Of a stretch of 64,000 bases of DNA, positions 25,221 through 35,510 are shown one piece after another. The notes under the pieces are model-generated. The model saw only the letters and a program-made list of their open reading frames with translations. It ran no database searches and was not told where the DNA came from. Both the position numbers and the translations under genes were made by a program. How positions within the stretch are numbered: the stretch's first letter is position 1; every line of letters starts with the position of its first letter. This DNA is from a virus. The stretch is from the IMG/VR virus record IMGVR_UViG_3300046005_000547, positions 62,001 through 126,000 of that record, one strand, 5' to 3'.

Positions 25221-28200
25221 TTAAGACGTAGCAATCGCTCTTAGGTTTCTCACTCTAGGAACTTTCGCTGGATTATCAGAATACATAACAACTTTGACCG
25301 CAAATGATTTAAATGATTCAAATGTTTTATCGCCATATACATAAGAGATATTATCCAATTTGTATTCATCAATGATAAAATCATCATTGTTTCTTGAATA
25401 AGATTTTGTTCCAGTTAATGGTAATAGAATGTAATCTTTACCTTTGAAATTAGAATAATCTTCATTTTGAATCAATTTAACATAAACTTCAATTTCAGTA
25501 CCATATTGTCTATTTACATCCAAGATAACGCGAACGCCGGTTGCATCAAATCCTTCTGACAACGTTACTTTTTTGGTTACATATTTAGATAACGCATCAC
25601 CATCAGATGGGTCTGTTTCCTGTTTAATTAAATTCATTTTTGGATTTATTAAATTATGGATGAACTTGGTATTGATTTTCTGTTTTTGAATAATAGGTGA
25701 TACGTTATTATCCGTTGACGACAACACAGTTTTCAATTTATAAGCAGAAGCAGGTTTTGTTCTTGATGACAATAGAACATCTTTGTTATTATCAACTTCA
25801 TGATAATCAATGAAATTGCCAGTTAATGAAACTGAATACTTAGATGATGTTCCTGGAATAACATTTTCTGGAGAATTCAAATGTACAATATCCGTTTCGA
25901 AATTTGTATTGTTTGGTTTCATTTCCAATACAATTTCTTGATTTGTGTTTGTATCAAATTCGCATTTGTATAATCTAAACATCAAATCTTTTAGTTGGTC
26001 TGCGTTCCATGTTCTGGCATTTTGTGACATAAAGAAAGAACCAACAGAACCATCTGGATTATTTTCAGAAATGATTTTACCATTCGATACATCAATTTGA
26101 CCTAATTCGCCAACAAACACTTTATATTCTTTAGAAGAAGACCCGATGATAATAGAGTATTCTCCTGGAGGAATATAAATTGGATCTGAGAACGTAAAGG
26201 TCGTTGGAACAGGAGTAATTACACCAACCAAAGATGAAGGAACATTAACAGATGAATTCTGTAATTCAACTCTAGAAAATTCAAGTTTAGAATCCGATTT
26301 AGGATACCCATTAACAGTTTTTCTTAATTCAATCCATACAGGAATATTGGTATCAGATGGTTTAGAGTAAAAGAAAATATCCGTTTTACTCAAAAACAAA
26401 CCATTTGGGTAATCATCTGGCGACACATAAAACGTTTGAGCAACTGGATCCAATGAGAATGGTTTACCAATATCAGATTTAAATGAACCCGTTGTCGTTT
26501 TTCCATCATCCAATGTAGCAGTCAATTTAATGTCAAAATCTCCATGGAATCCTTTAGATAAAGTGATTACACCTTGACGGAAATCCCCATTGAATGACGT
26601 TACATCTAATGTAGCAGTACCTCTTGATACAACATTACCCGCAGAAGGAACATCAACAGATAAAGAAACAGAACCCGTGTATTTTTTAGCACCAACAGCC
26701 GATCTTGCATCAATATCTAAAACACCAATTGTATATGGAATATGATATTCATATTTGTATCCTAATGCCAATGTTTTCTTTTCTGCCGCAGATATATCTG
26801 AGAATACGATAATTGGAGCAAAATTCGCAGGTTTATCTTTATTCAATACATTCTCTGAACCCGTTAATTTATTACCAGAACTCGATGGAGATACATTCAC
26901 TGGAATTGTAATAGAATTAGAAGTGTTTGATTTAACAGAAGAACCATTAACAAACACCGTTATATCAGCACTTTTGCTTATAGAGTAATTTGCATTGAAT
27001 TTAAGTTTTATGGTGGTAGAATATGTTTTGTTTGCGCCAGATACAGTTCCAACCGTTAATGCAGGAGATGTATTATTTTTATAATCCGTTCCATTAACAA
27101 GAACCGAAGTTAAATTAACAACATTATCTCCGATTGTCCAACCAAATGGTATAATAGTACCAGTATCCAAATACGTTGTATCAACTCTAAATGAAATCTC
27201 ACCTGATGTTTCATATACATCAGTCGTTTGTAATGATGTTATATTGATAGTGGCAGCCGAAGCAGGAGCTTCTTTAATGATAATCGAATTACTAACATCA
27301 CCAACAGAGAATATGGCAGAAGAAGATGTCGTATTAGATACATTATCATTTACTGCAACAACTGGAACAATATAAGAATCAATAAAATCTTTTCTTAATG
27401 TAATCAATTCATTATTGGATGCAGTTGAACAACTAATCAAATTTGGATTGAAAATCAATTTAGAAGAAGTCTCTGTTTTATAAGTGTCCGTCACCTTTAC
27501 ATTGAATTTTTCACCTTCAACAACCTCTGTTATTGGACTACCATTAGATTCAAACGAAATGCTTCTATATGGTACAGATACATTTATGAAATTGGCGGTT
27601 GTTGTAGATTTTGTTGATAGAATACTGGCATCAGATGCTCTACCACTAACAGATAATGTCATGACTTCATTTAAAATAATTTTATCCGCTGGAGTGGCAT
27701 TTTTAAAATAAAATGTTTTAGATGAATTTCCTTTTGGTAATGTATAAGAAACAATCGTTGGTTGGTTCGAAATTAAAGAACCATCCACATTACAAGGGGT
27801 TATGTTTGCAGAAGAAACGTTAAATGTTAAATTTAAAATAGATCCATCATTAGAGATGTTTGATGATTTCACTGTTACACTAGCAATAGATTTCAACGAT
27901 CCATCATTTTGTTTTGTACCAACCGCAGTAGATAACGTATCGCAATCTGAACTTATTTCATAAGAACCTGTTTCAGAAACGCCCAATGAACATTTTCTAA
28001 CCGTTTTGGTTTCCGTTGAACCTGCATCTTTTGTGTAGAATTTAATATCTTTACTTGTGGATACAATGTAACCGGCAGTTATTTTGTAATAGAAATCAAA
28101 TCTTCTTTCACCATTAACATCTTTGTAATTTTGTAATTTTACGTATCCACTTGGTAAAACAGTTAAAGTGTTTTGGAATGCATCATAATATGTTATTCCA

Positions 28201-31200
28201 GTTCCAATAGCAGCTGATGTAGCATTATCCCAAATCTTCAATAAGAAATAATCATCAACCATCGTTCCCAGTGTTGTAATACTTCCAGAAGATATTTTAT
28301 CTTGGATAGTGTCTTCTGCATTTATATAGAACCCAGAATCACCTTTAGTGTTTATACTAATACCACCCGTAGTGCTACCATTCGATACACTAATTTTAAA
28401 ATCTCCAGTTTTACCAGAAATGTTTTTAATGTTAACGGAAGCAACGCCTCTAAAGTTTATTGCTGGTGTTAAATTACCACTGACGTCTATAGATGTTATA
28501 TTAGTTGTTGAAGCCACTTCTGATGTATTAACATAAAATACATCAATTTTAACATCTGTTGATAAATTCAATGAATTAGAATTGATAATCTTTAATGAAT
28601 GATTATCTACGTATCTATCAAAATTATTTGGATTAATACTAACCAATCCAGTTGAATATTTTGGAACTGGATTGATTGAATTTGATAATGTATACGATTT
28701 CACCCCATTTTTAAATACAACAGATTGAATTTCATTTGAGAAAGCAATGTTTGTGTTATCTGATTTAATTTGAATGATTCTAATATAAAATGTATCATTC
28801 GCATTTTTAGAATCTGTATTCAAATTAACGGAAAATCCATTATTGAAATTAGGGACAGAATAATACAATACGTTACTTGTACCAAATTTAGAAACAATGT
28901 TTGAATTGGTTGGAGTGACATTTGTTAATGTATTGTAATTACTAGATACAACAAAATTACTTGGAACTACGGTCAATAAAGAATACGGATCGTTTGGTGA
29001 AATTAAAACGTAAGTCGTTGTAGTTCCACTAATGTTACTTGACACTTTATAATTTTCAACAACATTATATTTCATCTGAACAGAAGCATTATTTGTAACA
29101 TCATTACTCAACGTAATCGTATCAACAAAAGATGGAGCATTCTGTAATTTAAGAACACCGACACCGGGAACATAACTTGGTGTATCATCAAAAGATTGTT
29201 CATTCTGTAATTTAAGAACACCGACACCGGAAACATAACTTGGTGTATCATTATATGTCGATTTGTAACTAATACATTCTACTTTAATGGGAGCAACCAA
29301 AGAAGAACTTGAAACAGGAGTAGAAGTGTTATTCTGAACATAAACAGTTCTTGTTACAAATTTACTGGAATCAAATGAATCTTCAACTGTAATAGGAGAT
29401 GTTATTCTTACTCCATTAACATCCGTGGACAAATCAACCAAATCAGATGAAATTCTATATTTCAAAGAAGACGTTGCCGTGGCAGAAGATGCTCTAATTT
29501 TGATTTCAATTTTCTTAGGTTTATCTGAATCCGTTACGTTGACGACTGTTTGGAATTCTTCTTTTGTTGTTGCATCATAAAATTTAACTACAAACGAAAT
29601 ATCCAATTTCTTTAACGTAATTTCTTGGTCAGTTTTTGTTGCTAATTTAGTTGTACCAGTAGTGTTATCCGTTACAGTCAAAGCTAATTGATGGTCCGTG
29701 GATAATCCTGATATAACATTTCTAGCGAAAGTAACTGATGTATTTCCACCAACAGATAATGTAGCAGAACCCGTTAGATTTGAACTAGACAACTTATTCA
29801 ACGCAACAGAATTATTGACGCTTGATAACACCCAAGAGATATTTCTAGATACATAATTATCTAATGCAGCAATGATGTACGTTACAGTTTCTCCATCATC
29901 TAAGATTTTATCATCACATCCAGATTTAGAAATACCGAAAGAGGGTGTTGTCGCATTTACATTTAATGTATCTTCACCATTTGTTAATGGATGTTTAACA
30001 CCTGCAACAATTCTCAAATTATTTGGAGCAGTTGATTTTAATGTAAATGTCTTAGGAGTTGCCAATGACGTTAAAGTAGCGGATCCAGATAAAATTTGAC
30101 CATCAGCGAATACAGAAGAACCACTTGTTGCTATCTCGCTTGTTCCATCTAATCCCTCCACTATTGTACCAGAACCACCAACGACCTTCAAATACCAATT
30201 TACGATATCCGCTGGATTAACATTGGTTGATGTAAATTTAACTTTGAATGTTTGAGTTGTCGTAGAAGATAATGAAGGTAAATCCACACCACCAGTATTT
30301 GTAAATTGAGTACCAACACTTTTCTTTGCTGCTTTTAATAATGTTAAATGTACAGAATTCTTTGTATTACCATTACAATCCGTTACGATATTAAACAATG
30401 AATCGTCTAAATTACCAATGTAATTCTTAATGGTTACAGTGAAAGTAGCGACACCAGAACCATCTAGATAAACTGTTGAATTTGATAAACTATACAAACT
30501 AGAAACCAAATTTGAAACAGAAACTTTAACTTGTTTTTCAGAATTTGTTTTAGATGCATATGCACTACCATAAGAAGAAGTCAACGTACAAGTTAAAATA
30601 TCTCCTGATACAATAGTAGACCCTTCAGCAACTTCACTACCAGCGCGTTTTACAGATAATGTAAAGTTCTCTTGAGTTTTATCAACGTACAATAATGTTT
30701 GAGCACCACCACCTTTATTGTCATCAGATAATGTCAATCTAATCGTATAAGGTTTATCTAATGTTCCGATTGTCGTGACAGAAACATTTTTGCTTGTTTT
30801 TGTGAAATAACCAGCACCACTAGAAACAGAGAACTTACTCGAGTAAGAAGCAATTGGACTAAAACTATTTCCACTCTCACTCACTTCCAATAGATATGGA
30901 ACTTGTTCTGCAGCATATACAGGAAAATCGTAATAATTTGTGTTTAAAATAAACGATGCAGATTGATTTGGTATAATATGACCAAAAATATCACCAGATG
31001 TAGCAACATTAAAGTTTTTCTTTACATATTTACCAACAACCAATGTCTTTTTAGAAATAGAAACACCTAGATCGTCTCCGAAGATGAATTCAAATGAACC
31101 ATTTTTATCTAAGAAATCACCAACTGAAATTGGGTATTTAATAGATTGAGTTGGAGTTGATGTATTTGTATGGAATGAATCTACGTTCGCTCCAGTTACA

Positions 31201-34200
31201 ATCATTCCATCTTTTTTGACTGTTAATGTGATTACTCTATCTGTTTCGCAATTTGTTGATGTAAATGTCAAATCAATTGTATTGTTTGTATCTACATCAA
31301 CTTTAATTGGAGACTCAACAGAGTATTCCGTATTAACAGGATTCAATAATTTAATCGATTCTGTTACAACACTACCATAAGAGAATTCTGGGTAATCAAT
31401 TGCTGGTTTAGATGTATCAGAACCAACTGTAATTGTTAAATTAATCACTCTTTCAGATTGAAAGATTAAATCTTCATGTGGTTTAAGATTTATAACAGCG
31501 TCACCTAATGCATCTACAGAAAATGTAAATGAATTCAAATTTGAAATTGGAGTAATTACACTACCAACTGTTACATTTGAAATACCAAATCCAGAAGATG
31601 TTCCACCAGTTACATTAATAGAACCTGTATACGTAACCTTTGGATTCCCATTTTGGACATTAAATTTGAACGAAACCAATTCACCTTCTTTAACAATATA
31701 TGTCGAAGGTAAAACGTTATAAACGGCAGATGGTCTAGTTTTTTTAATTTTGGTCAATGGATTAACGGATACAACTTCATCGGTGATAACTGGAATCGGA
31801 GATTCATCTGTATATCGTAACGATTGAGCAATGTTATATGTTGTTTCAGCAGTTGATGATGAATACTGAATACCAGCTGGTGTGTCTGTAAATGTTACAT
31901 TAAATTTAGATCCCAAGAACATTGCTGGAATATAAATGTATCCTTCATAAGATCCTTTAGAATCAGTGAATTGTTCGGCACTCGATTTTTGACCAGCAAC
32001 TTGCCACCCTTTTTCTTGTATTTCACCTTCAAAGAAATAATAGATTTTTACATTTGGTAACATTCCAGTTAATTTAACTTTTACTACATTTTCTCTTGTA
32101 GTCCCTTGAATCAATTTAACTACATTATATGTTTGACCTTGAACCACTTGATTTTTCTGAGAATTTAATTCCAAGAAATCTTGAGTGTCGGTTATTCCAG
32201 TTGTAATATCAGCAGTTTCACCACCAGGTTTCCAAGAGCCAAAAATAGTAACTTTGGTTCTTTCTGTATTTTCATTACCAATCAATAATTGTCTTGCTGT
32301 ATTTGTGTCTATTGCTTCTTCTTGGAATACAGTGTAATCTGAATCAGGAGTAAGAACAGCGTTACCTTTTGAATTATAAACACTATATGGATTCGCCGAT
32401 ACAGCAGTAGAAGCCATCATTTGTGAATATAAAACTCGTTCCGTGTATGGTAATGTTATTGTATTCTCATGCACACTTGTTGTAATTGGATTATTCGAAG
32501 GACTCAATCCACCCGTATCCAATAAGAACCCAGGACGTAATTCATTATTTTCAAAATCAATTGAGAATTTGAAATTTGAATTATCATTAGAAGGAGCTCC
32601 AATTAGAACTTCTGGATTTGTTACGTCCGCAATGTTATATCCTTTGAACGAATCAACTAAAAAACCATTGTTGAATAACGGAACACCATTATCATCTGTA
32701 AATGTTTTTGTTGATGTTTCCTTTTCAAGTAAAGATAATGAAGTGTAGTATTCAACATTTTCTAAACGTTTATCCAATGTACCAATATCTCTCATGGTAT
32801 ATCGTTTATTTTTGTACAACAATGTTTTTACGTTTGAACTATTGTCTGTGAATGGTTCAAACGTGAATGAACAAATATCCATGACATCTTTACCACTCGA
32901 AGGAGTGATTGGAGAATCATAAGAAGGTTGTCCTTTCAATAACGTAAATGTACCATTTTTATCTAATACCAATTTATCAATACGTTGTAGATAATAATCC
33001 ACATTCACTGTTATGACTTGATTAGATAACGGTAATGTAAATGTATCGAATTCCAAAGAATCTTTACGTTGGACTGGTCTAAAATCAATACAATTTCTCA
33101 ATTTGTATTCAATACCATATCCATCTGTATATTTTGGTAATGATGGATATGGAACAGCAACGTCGTATGAATTTACATAAATTGGACCATCACCAGAATG
33201 TTCAAAATAATCAACAACAATTAAGATATTTTCAGAAACATTAGCATCTTTAATTTTTTTAATGGTTGCATGTAGATAAGAAGAATTAGTTTGACCTTTA
33301 TCAATAGAATATTTGTATGAAACATCCGTCAATTCTACACCTAAAGTAGTGCCTGTGATGTAATATGCTTTGTTATCTTTAATTACAATAGAATTACTTG
33401 GATAATTGTATCCATCAATATAAGTCAATGAATCTCTTGTAATAGGATCCCCTGAATACAAATAGACGCCGACAACTCTGTTAACATCAGACACACCAAT
33501 AGAATTGTTTAATGCGGACGAACTATATTCAAATGCAATACCATAATCTTTTCTTAGAATTTTCGTTCTTGATGCGTTACCAGAATTATAGATTGTTGTC
33601 GTTACACTAACGGTTCCATTGAAAGAAGAATCATTGAAATTCAATTCTGCTGTTGAACTAGAACCAATAGGATTATTAACAGTCAACGTTGAATTTGATG
33701 CATCAATAATACTACCAACAGGGAAGTTGGTTTCATTAGATGATGTCAATACGTTGATGATGTAATGTTCATTGATAGAAGAACCAGTTGATGCATCGAA
33801 ATCTTTATACGCAGAACCAGAAGAAAGAGTACAAACACCATTATATACATTCGCTGAATTGTATGTAATCTTAGAGGTGTATCTTAAATTGTTAATTGAT
33901 TTAACAGTGATATTTGGAACCTGGAAAACCAATAATTGTTTATTTGTATCTTTAATGGTTTCACTAACTGGTTTCAAATGTGATGTTACATTAGAAGCAT
34001 TGGTCCATGTAATATCAGAAACATCTTTGAATTTGTATCCTTTGGTATCAACATCATCCAAGAACAATTTGAATACACCTAATGTTGAATAATCAACACC
34101 AATACAGATTGCAGTTCCAATGATTCTTGAAGCTGAATCAAAGAATGTTAATTCCGTTCTTTTATTTGCCGTTGGTAAGAATCCAGGCGTAATTAAACTC

Positions 34201-35489
34201 ACTTCGATGTAATTGCCATATTGTGATGATATGATATGGTCATTTTCTGTTGAGAATTCTCTTGATTTATCTAATTCAATGAATGATGTTCTATTCTTAT
34301 CAACTTCATATCCTTTGATATATGCTTTACCGGCAGAGATTGATAATTGTAATTTATTCTCATCCGCATCATCATAGATTGTTGGTAGTAATCCTTCTAC
34401 AATATAATTACCTGATTCATCGTATGTTCTTCTGGCGAATTCTTCTGCGATGTTCGAATAGATAGGTTTTCTATTGTCAACAGTTACAACACCATTGCTG
34501 ATGTGAGATAAATCAATGAAATCTTGACTTGATAATAATTTGTCTTGATATGATTTTGTTTCCAACTTCAACGAAATCATATATCTATCTGCGCCTGGAG
34601 CAGCGAAATTGTTTGAACCAAAAGAAGGATCCAATAAAGAAGGATCTTCATCTGATGTAACAATAGATTCAACTGGAGTCAATCCAATTACAGCAGACAC
34701 ACCAATTTTATAGAAATTATTGGTTGCTGTATCTAATTGGATAATCTTTTCTAATGTCAATGATACATTAGATTCAATAGAAGCAACTGTACCAACGTAT
34801 TTTGATGTGAAAATATCATCACCAACTTTTACGTCAGTTAAGAATGTTGTTTCGATACCTGTTACAACTGTTCCACCTTTTGTGAATGAGATAGAACCAT
34901 TTAAAAATGTATCGTATTTCTTTACAACAGTAGTTTGAGGTGGACAATAGACGAATGTATTTTTTGTATAGAATACACCTTCATTGATATGGAACAATAC
35001 CGATTTACCTGGAACTTCCGCTGTTTCCGCTGTATACAATAACACATCAGTTTTTGTGTAAATTCTAATGGTAGAATTTGGATCCAAATCAACATCGCTG
35101 AATTTTGTATCACCACCAGAAACTAAGATGGCAAAAATTGTGACGTAATCGGCACCAGAAACTGGAGTTGCGTGTTTAATCAAAAAACTTCTGTTATCAG
35201 AAGTTTTGAATGTCATATCAACTAATGATGTTATATCAACTGGTAATGAAGTATTTGTTTTGATTTTGAAATATGTAACAAAATCATAGAAATGTTCACC
35301 ACCAGATACAACAGAACCGTCTTGGAAGATATGATTGGCAAACTTTGCTGTTTGATTTTTAAGAATTGATTGGATCTGAGAGAATTCTCTTGCTTGGCAA
35401 GCTACGCCAGGTTTGAATAGAATTTTATGGAAATTCTTTGTTTCATCAAAATCATCGAAGTATGGAGATACATTGTGATTCATTGTCAT
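25221..35489 (-). CDS. Giant baseplate/tail protein, 3422 aa (DUF4815-type ends, Ig-like middle)
   Basis: The N-terminal 1200 residues start with NVSPYFDDFDETKNFHKILF and GVACQAREFSQIQSILKNQ, the pattern of DUF4815 structural proteins of cyanophage-like myoviruses. The last 410 residues (VAQTFYVSPDDYPNGLFLSK to the end) belong to the same protein type. Between about 1260 and 2985 lie many beta-sandwich-like segments of Ig or cadherin style (for example EVVEGEKFNVKVT and DDGETVTYIIAAL). So a normal-sized tail protein seems to carry a very long beta-repeat insertion. The 10.3-kb frame is intact. It occupies the place of T4 genes 9-10 after gene 8. Ribosome site AAGGA. Confidence 0.75.
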   Translation of the reverse strand: MTMNHNVSPYFDDFDETKNFHKILFKPGVACQAREFSQIQSILKNQTAKFANHIFQDGSVVSGGEHFYDFVTYFKIKTNTSLPVDITSLVDMTFKTSDNRSFLIKHATPVSGADYVTIFAILVSGGDTKFSDVDLDPNSTIRIYTKTDVLLYTAETAEVPGKSVLFHINEGVFYTKNTFVYCPPQTTVVKKYDTFLNGSISFTKGGTVVTGIETTFLTDVKVGDDIFTSKYVGTVASIESNVSLTLEKIIQLDTATNNFYKIGVSAVIGLTPVESIVTSDEDPSLLDPSFGSNNFAAPGADRYMISLKLETKSYQDKLLSSQDFIDLSHISNGVVTVDNRKPIYSNIAEEFARRTYDESGNYIVEGLLPTIYDDADENKLQLSISAGKAYIKGYEVDKNRTSFIELDKSREFSTENDHIISSQYGNYIEVSLITPGFLPTANKRTELTFFDSASRIIGTAICIGVDYSTLGVFKLFLDDVDTKGYKFKDVSDITWTNASNVTSHLKPVSETIKDTNKQLLVFQVPNITVKSINNLRYTSKITYNSANVYNGVCTLSSGSAYKDFDASTGSSINEHYIINVLTSSNETNFPVGSIIDASNSTLTVNNPIGSSSTAELNFNDSSFNGTVSVTTTIYNSGNASRTKILRKDYGIAFEYSSSALNNSIGVSDVNRVVGVYLYSGDPITRDSLTYIDGYNYPSNSIVIKDNKAYYITGTTLGVELTDVSYKYSIDKGQTNSSYLHATIKKIKDANVSENILIVVDYFEHSGDGPIYVNSYDVAVPYPSLPKYTDGYGIEYKLRNCIDFRPVQRKDSLEFDTFTLPLSNQVITVNVDYYLQRIDKLVLDKNGTFTLLKGQPSYDSPITPSSGKDVMDICSFTFEPFTDNSSNVKTLLYKNKRYTMRDIGTLDKRLENVEYYTSLSLLEKETSTKTFTDDNGVPLFNNGFLVDSFKGYNIADVTNPEVLIGAPSNDNSNFKFSIDFENNELRPGFLLDTGGLSPSNNPITTSVHENTITLPYTERVLYSQMMASTAVSANPYSVYNSKGNAVLTPDSDYTVFQEEAIDTNTARQLLIGNENTERTKVTIFGSWKPGGETADITTGITDTQDFLELNSQKNQVVQGQTYNVVKLIQGTTRENVVKVKLTGMLPNVKIYYFFEGEIQEKGWQVAGQKSSAEQFTDSKGSYEGYIYIPAMFLGSKFNVTFTDTPAGIQYSSSTAETTYNIAQSLRYTDESPIPVITDEVVSVNPLTKIKKTRPSAVYNVLPSTYIVKEGELVSFKFNVQNGNPKVTYTGSINVTGGTSSGFGISNVTVGSVITPISNLNSFTFSVDALGDAVINLKPHEDLIFQSERVINLTITVGSDTSKPAIDYPEFSYGSVVTESIKLLNPVNTEYSVESPIKVDVDTNNTIDLTFTSTNCETDRVITLTVKKDGMIVTGANVDSFHTNTSTPTQSIKYPISVGDFLDKNGSFEFIFGDDLGVSISKKTLVVGKYVKKNFNVATSGDIFGHIIPNQSASFILNTNYYDFPVYAAEQVPYLLEVSESGNSFSPIASYSSKFSVSSGAGYFTKTSKNVSVTTIGTLDKPYTIRLTLSDDNKGGGAQTLLYVDKTQENFTLSVKRAGSEVAEGSTIVSGDILTCTLTSSYGSAYASKTNSEKQVKVSVSNLVSSLYSLSNSTVYLDGSGVATFTVTIKNYIGNLDDSLFNIVTDCNGNTKNSVHLTLLKAAKKSVGTQFTNTGGVDLPSLSSTTTQTFKVKFTSTNVNPADIVNWYLKVVGGSGTIVEGLDGTSEIATSGSSVFADGQILSGSATLTSLATPKTFTLKSTAPNNLRIVAGVKHPLTNGEDTLNVNATTPSFGISKSGCDDKILDDGETVTYIIAALDNYVSRNISWVLSSVNNSVALNKLSSSNLTGSATLSVGGNTSVTFARNVISGLSTDHQLALTVTDNTTGTTKLATKTDQEITLKKLDISFVVKFYDATTKEEFQTVVNVTDSDKPKKIEIKIRASSATATSSLKYRISSDLVDLSTDVNGVRITSPITVEDSFDSSKFVTRTVYVQNNTSTPVSSSSLVAPIKVECISYKSTYNDTPSYVSGVGVLKLQNEQSFDDTPSYVPGVGVLKLQNAPSFVDTITLSNDVTNNASVQMKYNVVENYKVSSNISGTTTTYVLISPNDPYSLLTVVPSNFVVSSNYNTLTNVTPTNSNIVSKFGTSNVLYYSVPNFNNGFSVNLNTDSKNANDTFYIRIIQIKSDNTNIAFSNEIQSVVFKNGVKSYTLSNSINPVPKYSTGLVSINPNNFDRYVDNHSLKIINSNSLNLSTDVKIDVFYVNTSEVASTTNITSIDVSGNLTPAINFRGVASVNIKNISGKTGDFKISVSNGSTTGGISINTKGDSGFYINAEDTIQDKISSGSITTLGTMVDDYFLLKIWDNATSAAIGTGITYYDAFQNTLTVLPSGYVKLQNYKDVNGERRFDFYYKITAGYIVSTSKDIKFYTKDAGSTETKTVRKCSLGVSETGSYEISSDCDTLSTAVGTKQNDGSLKSIASVTVKSSNISNDGSILNLTFNVSSANITPCNVDGSLISNQPTIVSYTLPKGNSSKTFYFKNATPADKIILNEVMTLSVSGRASDASILSTKSTTTANFINVSVPYRSISFESNGSPITEVVEGEKFNVKVTDTYKTETSSKLIFNPNLISCSTASNNELITLRKDFIDSYIVPVVAVNDNVSNTTSSSAIFSVGDVSNSIIIKEAPASAATINITSLQTTDVYETSGEISFRVDTTYLDTGTIIPFGWTIGDNVVNLTSVLVNGTDYKNNTSPALTVGTVSGANKTYSTTIKLKFNANYSISKSADITVFVNGSSVKSNTSNSITIPVNVSPSSSGNKLTGSENVLNKDKPANFAPIIVFSDISAAEKKTLALGYKYEYHIPYTIGVLDIDARSAVGAKKYTGSVSLSVDVPSAGNVVSRGTATLDVTSFNGDFRQGVITLSKGFHGDFDIKLTATLDDGKTTTGSFKSDIGKPFSLDPVAQTFYVSPDDYPNGLFLSKTDIFFYSKPSDTNIPVWIELRKTVNGYPKSDSKLEFSRVELQNSSVNVPSSLVGVITPVPTTFTFSDPIYIPPGEYSIIIGSSSKEYKVFVGELGQIDVSNGKIISENNPDGSVGSFFMSQNARTWNADQLKDLMFRLYKCEFDTNTNQEIVLEMKPNNTNFETDIVHLNSPENVIPGTSSKYSVSLTGNFIDYHEVDNNKDVLLSSRTKPASAYKLKTVLSSTDNNVSPIIQKQKINTKFIHNLINPKMNLIKQETDPSDGDALSKYVTKKVTLSEGFDATGVRVILDVNRQYGTEIEVYVKLIQNEDYSNFKGKDYILLPLTGTKSYSRNNDDFIIDEYKLDNISYVYGDKTFESFKSFAVKVVMYSDNPAKVPRVRNLRAIATS
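29141..29266 (-). repeat. 63-bp direct duplication in giant tail gene
   Basis: Two adjacent copies of a 21-residue unit with DTPSYV, GVGVLKLQN; the DNA of the copies is nearly identical (TCTGTAATTTAAGAACACCG at 29141 and 29204). Confidence 0.85.
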
Positions 35490-35510
35490 TTGTTATTCCT
35501 TTAAAAATAA

